Below are positions 8,177 through 13,227 of a stretch of 13,227 bases of DNA, piece by piece. Origin of the DNA: Ichthyophonus hoferi (lineage: Eukaryota > Opisthokonta > Ichthyosporea > Ichthyophonida > Ichthyophonidae). The stretch covers positions 100,250 through 113,476 of the forward strand of contig NAOQ01000136.1 in NCBI GenBank assembly GCA_002751075.1, in the 5' to 3' direction. Both the position numbers and the translations under genes were made by a program. Positions within the stretch are counted from its first letter, which is position 1. Every line of letters starts with the position of its first letter. The notes beneath the pieces are model-generated. The model was given only the letters and a program-made list of their open reading frames with translations. It made no database searches and had not been told where the DNA came from.

Positions 8177-11100
8177 CTGCAAAGTAAGGACACGATATGA
8201 AAATTTAAATATTTATATTGACCAATTGTATTAGCTCACAATTAAACCCCAAGACATTGCCCCAAGAATAAACCGGTCTTTAAAAATTAAACAATGACTG
8301 GAATTAAGATAAAAATCATCCAATCATATGAACTCTTTATAATATGAAACATTTAACTAAACAATAAAATTCAAATAGGGTGTGAAAATTGAATATCTAT
8401 ACAAAGCCCCCTCTGTCTATTTCTTACTCTATTTTCTATGTCTGCCTCTCTAACCAATAAACCAATCAAGTTAAAATTAAAATTAAAAACCAAAAAAGAT
8501 ATATTGGCAGTCCACTGCAACAATAAAACTTGGCCCTAAACATCAGCTATAACTCTACCATCTAATCACAACCTATACTACCCAACCCTGTACCAATCAT
8601 ATTGCATATATACATGTATCTATATAGGCTTACTTGGTATATGACTGGCGGCATGTTTATGTTTAAATTCATACAGGAAAGACTATCTAACTAGCCAATA
8701 TGATGGTAAATTAATTCTTAATAAGGTCAGGATAAAATAGCCGGCACTGTTTGATTTGCACCACCATATTATAATGGTGCAAAAAGATTGGTCAACTAGG
8801 CTTTAATTTGAAAATAATTTACTTGTATGCAGGCTTATATATACCTATATATAGCTATATCTATATATAACCACCAACCACAACCTACCTTTCCACAGTC
8901 TAACGGTGCCATCATCCCCTGTACTGGCCAATACTGTACCAATCATGTTCCATTGTATACGCCATACAGGGGTTTTATGGTCTGAAAGCAGGGCTACTAA
9001 TTGGCTGCTGTACCGTCTATCTGTTGGTGCCGCCCTGTGATTGCATAATAATATAATGCCTGAGTGTGATTGGTTGATATATATATATCTTATGATCTTA
9101 TATGTCCTACTATACTATCACAGTATTGTACTATCCTACTATCTTACCATTATACTATACTTACTATCTTTTTATCATACTATCCTATTATCCAATCATA
9201 CATATACGTTAAAACACTCAAGTCCACTTACGAAGGGTTGTTTATGATTTTCCAGATACGGATAGTGGCGTCACGTGATGCAGTAGCCAATAGCAAATAA
9301 GACCTATAAATAGATGTGAGTATATGTGAATGTTGGTGGGTAGGTAGGCATGTATACACGTATAAATAGATTGCCCAATGAATAAATCTCTTGTGCCTCA
9401 ATCTTTTTCCCTATTGGTTCATCACAATTATTAAAATATTAATCTAGTATTTTCTCAATGGGATTGTATGTCATGTTTTGATCTATTCTCTCCCATATCT
9501 ATAGCAATCTCCTTTTCTGCTATTATCTGATATATAGTATAGTATACTATAATACACTACACTACAATATAATATAATATAATATAATATACTACAATAC
9601 ACTAAAATACACTAAAATATAATATAGTATGCTACAATATACTATAATACAATATAATATACTATACTATAATATACTATACCAGAGTATATTATATTAT
9701 AATACACACCTCTCATGTAGTAACAACTACACAGCATTCGTAATTAAGGCAATTGAAAAATTGCATCTATATATAGCCTAATTTACCAGGTACTAATGAC
9801 TTAATTACCTGCCCAAATTTGGTGCAAACGTGACTTGATTGATGGTATCTGTATGGCCTTTCAGACTATCTATGTCTTGCCATTTACGGACCTTCTCGCT
9901 GTACATCCATATCTGATTGGTTTAAAATCATTAATATAATGCCATCATAGCAGGGCTGGTCAGCTGTTATTTCATGAATCAATATGATAATTTAAATTTA
10001 AATTTTAATATATATATATATTAAAAATATATAACTGCAAATAATATATGTGTGTGTGCATATGTGTTGACGTTACAATAGTCGTACAATTCTCATGTAT
10101 ACAATCTTATTAACATACTATTATACTATTATACTATGGTATTATCATACTATTATATCATTATACTATTATACTATCATACTATTACACTATTATACTA
10201 TCATACTATTATACTATCATACTATTACTATACATACATACATACATACAATCATATATATCTATATATACTACAGTAAACACATATACTCAATCTACCC
10301 TACACGCACCCCTACCCCTTCCCTCGACCAATCATATACCTTGACACTAGCATCCTCGTGACCTACGGCCAACATGGAGGGCCCAAATCGTGAAGGATTC
10401 CAGGATACACAGGTGCATTTCTTAGCTTCAAACTCTTCCTATTGGCCCAATTAGTAATAGTCAATTAGCTATAGACAATAATTAATAATTGATTAGTGGT
10501 AACCAATAAGATAATAGCTGTGCTAGAAGGTTATGTTGTTGGCCTACTATCACCTTATAGTCTTTCTCCTTACTATCTTTTCCCCTTGCTTTCTTTCCCT
10601 ATCCTTCCCTGATACTTCTCCAATCAATAGCCCCCTTTAGCCGGTTGGTCCAACACAATCCTCCTTTTTGTTTATCTTTTTCGACTTGATTTTATTATAT
10701 CCATCTATATCTACTTATAAATCCTTTTAAAATTCACGTTGGGGTATCTGGTTGGCATTTTAAAATCATATCTGTCCCCTTTTGGACGTGTAAATTTTTA
10801 TTGCTGACTGTTTATTAGGTGATAAAGAGTAATTAAATAATGCTTAGTTAACCTAACTAATCTATGACTAGTTTTTAATTGCAATCAATTACGTCAGAAA
10901 GCATAATTGCCCAATCCAAAGTAGTGGCAAAAAGAAATTATTTAAAATTATTTAGATCACCAATAATTCAGCTTAATTATTTCTATCAAATAATTAGACC
11001 CAATCAATAGTGTGCATAAAATGTACAATTGTGATATATATATACATTTTAAGTTTTAATGTCATTTTTAAATAGGGATTTATCAGGCGTATAGTTAAAC

Positions 11101-12890
11101 CTATTCAACATGAACATAAAGCGTCTTTTAAAGCCCACCTGTAAAAAATTAAAGAAAAGCTCTCATTTGTACTAGGCTACAATGGTCATACTGAATAGGG
11201 AACGTTCATTGGCGGTTGTTTTAATGTCATTACTATAACAAAGATATTTGGTATATAAGTTTCAGCATGTACAAAAATGATAATTAATGTACTAATTAAT
11301 GTAATTAGTAGGGTCCCACCAACCAATCAGATCGAAGCAAGATACACTCAATTATTATTCCTAATTAATTAGCTTACCATCAGGGGCCAATGAGTGAGGT
11401 TCACGACATCAATGGCCTCGTATACCCTAATGAATCCGTCTGCTGCACACGTGACCTGTGTCCAATAAGATAATGTTATCTAGACCTGCTGCTCATCCAT
11501 CAATGATAACGCTTAGATGATGGAAAAAGAAAGGACCAATCATAGCACTGTATAGACTGGTGGACCAATGAGAATATATATCAAATATACATAGGTAGGA
11601 TATATCTATAATATAGATTGAACCACTGTAATGTAAGAAATACAATTAAAAATATAAATAAATGGAAATACATATCAATACCTGCCATTAAAAGACACCC
11701 AGCCAATTACCCACAGCAGATAAAAATTAAACCTATATCTAAAAATACCTACCAAGCGTAAACCCATATGTTTTGGTGCAAATTCAATATCATTCACTGT
11801 ATTTCGACTATCAACCAATGCAGTCCTTCGTACCCATTTAGGTGGTTTTATGGCACCCACTAAGAATTGGTTTTGTTTGTTAGTCACTAATTAATTAATG
11901 AAGTCCTTAATGAGCTTGATGATGATTGTAATGGTTGGAATAATGAGGTATGTAAAACGGGGAAATTGGTAGAAAAATATAGATGTATTAACAGTCTAGC
12001 ACTAGGAAGGGGTTATAGGAGGGAAAATAAAAAAATTAATGTTAAAGATGATTGAACAAAAGGAGTGTCAATGAGATCAAAGTTATAGAGTATATATATA
12101 TATATAGGTATATATGTATGTACGTATGTATGTATGTATGTGTGTACGTATGTATGTAGTATGTACGTATGTATGTATGTATGTATGTATGTATGTATGT
12201 ATGTATGTATGTATGTATGTATCCATGTATGTATGTATGTTTGTATGTATGTATGTATATATGTATGTATGCGTGTATATATGTATGTATGCATGTATGA
12301 TAATATGTATGATAGTATGATAGTATGTATGATAGTATGATAGTATGTATGTATGTAGGTATGTACGTATATAATAGCATGTATGCGTGTATTTTTATAT
12401 GTACATATAACAGTATGTGTATAGTATAGTGTACCTTGTTCTTCCCATATAATAACTATCCTATCAAATGAACAGGAGGCCAATATCTGTCCAAATTCAG
12501 GGTGACCCCACACCACCTTCCAGACTGGACCTGTATGGCCTTTCTCCTATACATAGATAGATAGATAGGTAGGTAAGTCTGTACAGGTATATATGTACAC
12601 ATGTTTGTAAATTAGGAAATGCGACTAAGTATTCTGGAATATGCCTACAGGGTAGTATGTTATAATATTATATATATATACTTATCCCTACTTCTACACT
12701 TTCCCTCTCTATCCTTCCTCCCTACCTTCAACTCATCACTCAGTATCCATTTTCCAGTCTTCTCTTCCTTGTCCCACACCCTTATAGTATGGTCACTACT
12801 GCATGTTGCCATCCTCTCTCCGTAATAGTCGTAGGAAACATAATGTACTAGGTCTTTATGATCTGTGTCTACACCATGTCCCGCCCTCAT
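8094..12890 (-). CDS. SEH1L: SEH1 nucleoporin / GATOR2 WD40 subunit, complete nine-exon gene
   Basis: SEH1 is a beta-propeller subunit of the Y-shaped Nup107-160 complex of nuclear pores and of GATOR2, which relays amino-acid signals to mTORC1 at lysosomes. Coding exons in transcript order are 12890-12726, 12546-12435, 11886-11753, 11455-11378, 10438-10340, 9912-9809, 9303-9232, 9034-8889 and 8176-8094. Lengths sum to 993 bases, 330 residues plus TAA; every GT-AG junction keeps frame. Diagnostic strings shared with human SEH1L include [44 protein letters not shown] and GTVLAS-GDDG-VRLWKA. Six WD-type blades are visible (about residues 10-40, 57-91, 108-151, 166-199, 212-249, 271-303), as expected for a propeller completed by a blade from Nup85 or MIOS. 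The ATG at 12890 is chosen because it gives a nine-residue lead before DHKDL, as in animals, and an in-frame stop lies upstream. The C-terminal tail is shorter than in human. Confidence 0.94.
8177..8888 (-). other. SEH1L: SEH1 last intron, with an exon-8-like segment
   Basis: This intron separates the last blade from the tail. It is AT-rich, has nine CCAAT/ATTGG words, and contains a segment near 8550-8625 that resembles part of exon 8. A TATA-rich patch follows the donor. Confidence 0.75.
8550..8625 (-). pseudogene. Possible degenerate partial copy of SEH1 exon 8
   Basis: The + strand segment around CCTGTACCAATCATATTGCA aligns with exon 8 (8922-8960) at about 27 of 34 positions, including the run CTGTACCAATCAT. 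On the - strand both read MIGT at the same place. The match is short and includes the common CCAATCAT word, so an exon duplication remnant is only a possibility. Confidence 0.3.
8889..9034 (-). CDS. SEH1L: SEH1 exon 8: sixth WD blade
   Basis: One base completes Ser, then 48 codons and one leftover base. The linker [18 protein letters not shown] leads to [20 protein letters not shown] and [10 protein letters not shown]. It matches human [20 protein letters not shown] and DGCVRLWK. Acceptor TCACAG|GGC, donor AAAG|GTAGGT (phase 1). Confidence 0.94.
9080..9185. repeat. ACTAT/CTATC low-complexity repeat in SEH1 intron 7
   Basis: Irregular TACTAT and TATCCTAC units fill most of the 197-base intron 9035-9231. 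Open frames across it are repeat artefacts. Confidence 0.8.
9232..9303 (-). CDS. SEH1L: SEH1 exon 7: fifth WD blade
   Basis: One base completes Arg, then [20 protein letters not shown] and NNP, with a split Ser at the donor TC|GTAAGT (phase 2). [14 protein letters not shown] corresponds to human ILAIATKDVRIF and is closer to a textbook WD repeat than the human sequence. Confidence 0.9.
9304..9808 (-). other. SEH1L: SEH1 intron 6
   Basis: AT-rich intron with an AATAT/ACTATA repeat (about 9530-9705) and two CCAAT/ATTGG words near 9370 and 9414. No exon is visible. Confidence 0.75.
9530..9705. repeat. AATAT/ACTATA low-complexity array
   Basis: Units AATAT, ACTAT and ACACT alternate irregularly; the purest block is about 9567-9595. 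Confidence 0.9.
9809..9912 (-). CDS. SEH1L: SEH1 exon 6: fourth to fifth WD blade
   Basis: Thirty-four codons plus two bases, [20 protein letters not shown] then [14 protein letters not shown], acceptor ATCAG|ATA and donor AG|GTAATT (phase 2). FAPNLGR is the conserved SEH1 string, with its Arg codon split by the intron. Confidence 0.92.
9913..10339 (-). other. SEH1L: SEH1 intron 5
   Basis: It contains ACTATTAT and CATA repeats (about 10095-10250) and a C-rich patch (10300-10325) near the donor, which is G-rich on the transcript strand. No exon is visible. Confidence 0.75.
10095..10250. repeat. CATACTATTATACTAT array and CATA units
   Basis: Repeats of TACTATTA and TACTATCA are followed by about five ACATAC units. 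Confidence 0.92.
10340..10438 (-). CDS. SEH1L: SEH1 exon 5: fourth WD blade
   Basis: Thirty-three codons, [20 protein letters not shown] then [13 protein letters not shown], phase 0 (AATAG|GAA ... AAG|GTATAT). CVSWNPS and the AVG-ED pattern match human CISWNPS and IAVGSDD. Confidence 0.9.
10439..11377 (-). other. SEH1L: SEH1 intron 4 (longest)
   Basis: This 939-base AT-rich intron has no long tandem array. It holds about nine CCAAT/ATTGG words, with a close pair ATTGGCCCAAT at 10441-10451 just inside the acceptor end. No exon or RNA gene is visible. Confidence 0.7.
11378..11455 (-). CDS. SEH1L: SEH1 exon 4: end of third blade
   Basis: Twenty-six codons, [20 protein letters not shown] then THWPLM, phase 0 at both ends (ACACAG|GTC ... 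ATG|GTAAGC). It aligns with human [20 protein letters not shown] and SQWSL. The exon is short, and only the splice-aware reading reveals it. Confidence 0.9.
11753..11886 (-). CDS. SEH1L: SEH1 exon 3: third WD blade
   Basis: Two bases complete a Val codon, then 44 codons: [36 protein letters not shown] and KHMGLRL, ending TTG|GTAGGT. It matches human HWVKRTTLVDSR and FAPKHMGL. The loop before KW is about as long as in human but different in sequence. Confidence 0.93.
11887..12434 (-). other. SEH1L: SEH1 intron 2 with a long GTAT array
   Basis: About half of this intron is the tetranucleotide array at 12110-12366. The remainder is AT-rich and carries one ATTGG near 11964. Confidence 0.8.
12110..12366. 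repeat. GTAT (TATG) tetranucleotide array
   Basis: The longest microsatellite of the window contains a pure run of about 12 GTAT units (12171-12221). Flanks have GTACGTAT, GTGT and GATAGTAT variants. It keeps all frames open on both strands, which gives spurious Met-Tyr-Val-Cys and His-Thr-Tyr-Ile open frames. Confidence 0.96.
12435..12546 (-). CDS. SEH1L: SEH1 exon 2: second WD blade
   Basis: Thirty-seven codons plus one base: [20 protein letters not shown] then [17 protein letters not shown]. The acceptor is TATAG|GAG and the donor AAG|GTACAC (phase 1). [15 protein letters not shown] is one of the most conserved SEH1 strings. Confidence 0.93.
12553..12575. repeat. GATA/GGTA short repeat in SEH1 intron 1
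   Basis: ATAGATAGATAGATAG followed by GTAGGTA lies just before the exon 2 acceptor of the - strand gene. Confidence 0.85.
12726..12890 (-). CDS. SEH1L: SEH1 exon 1: start and first WD blade
   Basis: Fifty-five codons from the ATG at 12890-12888 to ELK, donor AAG|GTAGGG. It contains [21 protein letters not shown] followed by [10 protein letters not shown], nearly the human first blade. An in-frame stop at 12935-12933 and no acceptor in between support this as the start. Confidence 0.9.
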
Positions 12891-13143
12891 GTTGATGGTA
12901 GGATCAAGCAATAGAGAGATAGGTGAACGGTATTAGATGGGTAGGTATGTTTAGATAGAATGGATGTGTGGGAAAATAGTATATTATGCTATACAATACT
13001 ATCCTATACTATATTATTTGTATATATATTATTATATATAGTTGTATAGTTATATTACTTTTTAGTTAATATGGTTGGTAATTATTGTTATTTGTTTAGT
13101 CGGAATAATATAAAGTCATGAATAGATATATATAGATATATCT

Positions 13144-13227
<84 letters not shown>
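12891..13227 (-). other. SEH1L: SEH1 5' flank
   Basis: Upstream sequence of SEH1, very AT-rich. It should hold the 5' UTR and promoter, but I see no dependable TATA, initiator or CCAAT box. It ends in a trinucleotide repeat cut by the window edge. Confidence 0.45.
13150..13227. repeat. (TAA)26 microsatellite, cut by window end
   Basis: Twenty-six perfect TAA units run to the last base, so the true length is unknown; an assembly break at the repeat is possible. Confidence 0.97.

Noticed and set aside
8760-8888. SEH1 ending by read-through of the exon 8 donor, or a short last exon near 8740
   Set aside because: The exon at 8176-8094 has a strong acceptor, the right phase and a clear match to the SEH1 tail ([12 protein letters not shown]), so the alternatives are unnecessary.
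9265-9280. CACGTG E-boxes, TCACGTGA near 9272 and GTCACGTG near 11450, resembling CLEAR elements in a GATOR2 gene
   Set aside because: Both fall within SEH1 coding exons and encode conserved residues (SRD, VTC); two copies in this much DNA are not unusual.
10095-10361. Open frame of Tyr-Thr-Ile-Ile repeats on the + strand
   Set aside because: It reads through the TACTATTA array and then antisense to SEH1 exon 5.
12013-12516. Long open frames of His-Thr-Tyr-Ile or Met-Tyr-Val-Cys across 12040-12380 on both strands
   Set aside because: They are reading frames through the GTAT array, which has no stop in any frame. Only 12435-12546 on the - strand is a real exon (SEH1 exon 2).
1-13227. CRISPR array or bacterial operon organisation
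   Set aside because: The tandem repeats are microsatellites without unique spacers, and the genes are spliced eukaryotic genes.

Overview
The window comes from an AT-rich, intron-dense eukaryotic genome, most likely an animal. The two genes I recognise are nuclear genes whose reconstructed proteins read like animal versions: the RNA polymerase II CTD phosphatase FCP1/CTDP1 and the nucleoporin/GATOR2 subunit SEH1. GT-AG introns of about 180-940 bp, microsatellites in most introns and a Ty1/copia fossil suggest an invertebrate. An early-branching animal such as a sponge is my guess; nothing in the sequence proves it.

Layout. From 1 to 4550 (+ strand) lie the last six coding exons of an FCP1/CTDP1 gene (376 residues visible). 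They carry the BRCT domain, an acidic Ser/Asp tail and the C-terminal helix; the catalytic exons lie upstream of the window. From 4551 to 8093 is the gap between two convergent genes. It holds a broken Ty1/copia retrotransposon (about 5050-6190), an unidentified coding-like relic (about 6362-6505), and an almost perfect inverted repeat (85-bp arms at 6558-6642 and 6689-6773, about one mismatch) able to form a long hairpin. From 12890 down to 8094 (- strand) lies what looks like a complete nine-exon SEH1 gene. All exon junctions keep frame and give 330 residues, against 360 for the usual human form. From 12891 to the end is upstream AT-rich DNA ending in a (TAA)26 tract.

FCP1 removes phosphates from the polymerase II CTD so the enzyme can be recycled. 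SEH1 is a beta-propeller shared by the Nup107-160 (Y) complex and the GATOR2 regulator of mTORC1. No functional link between the neighbours is evident; they simply converge tail to tail.

The least expected signal is the heptamer CCAATCA/TGATTGG. I counted about 23 copies on the two strands where base composition predicts one or two; the core CCAAT/ATTGG occurs about 78 times against roughly 27 expected. It lies in exons and introns of both genes and is absent from the copia fossil. Other notable items are the intergenic hairpin, a telomere-like TATAGGG array with G-quadruplex potential in an FCP1 intron, repeats that start at FCP1 splice donors, and a possible degenerate copy of SEH1 exon 8. 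All counts and alignments were made by eye.
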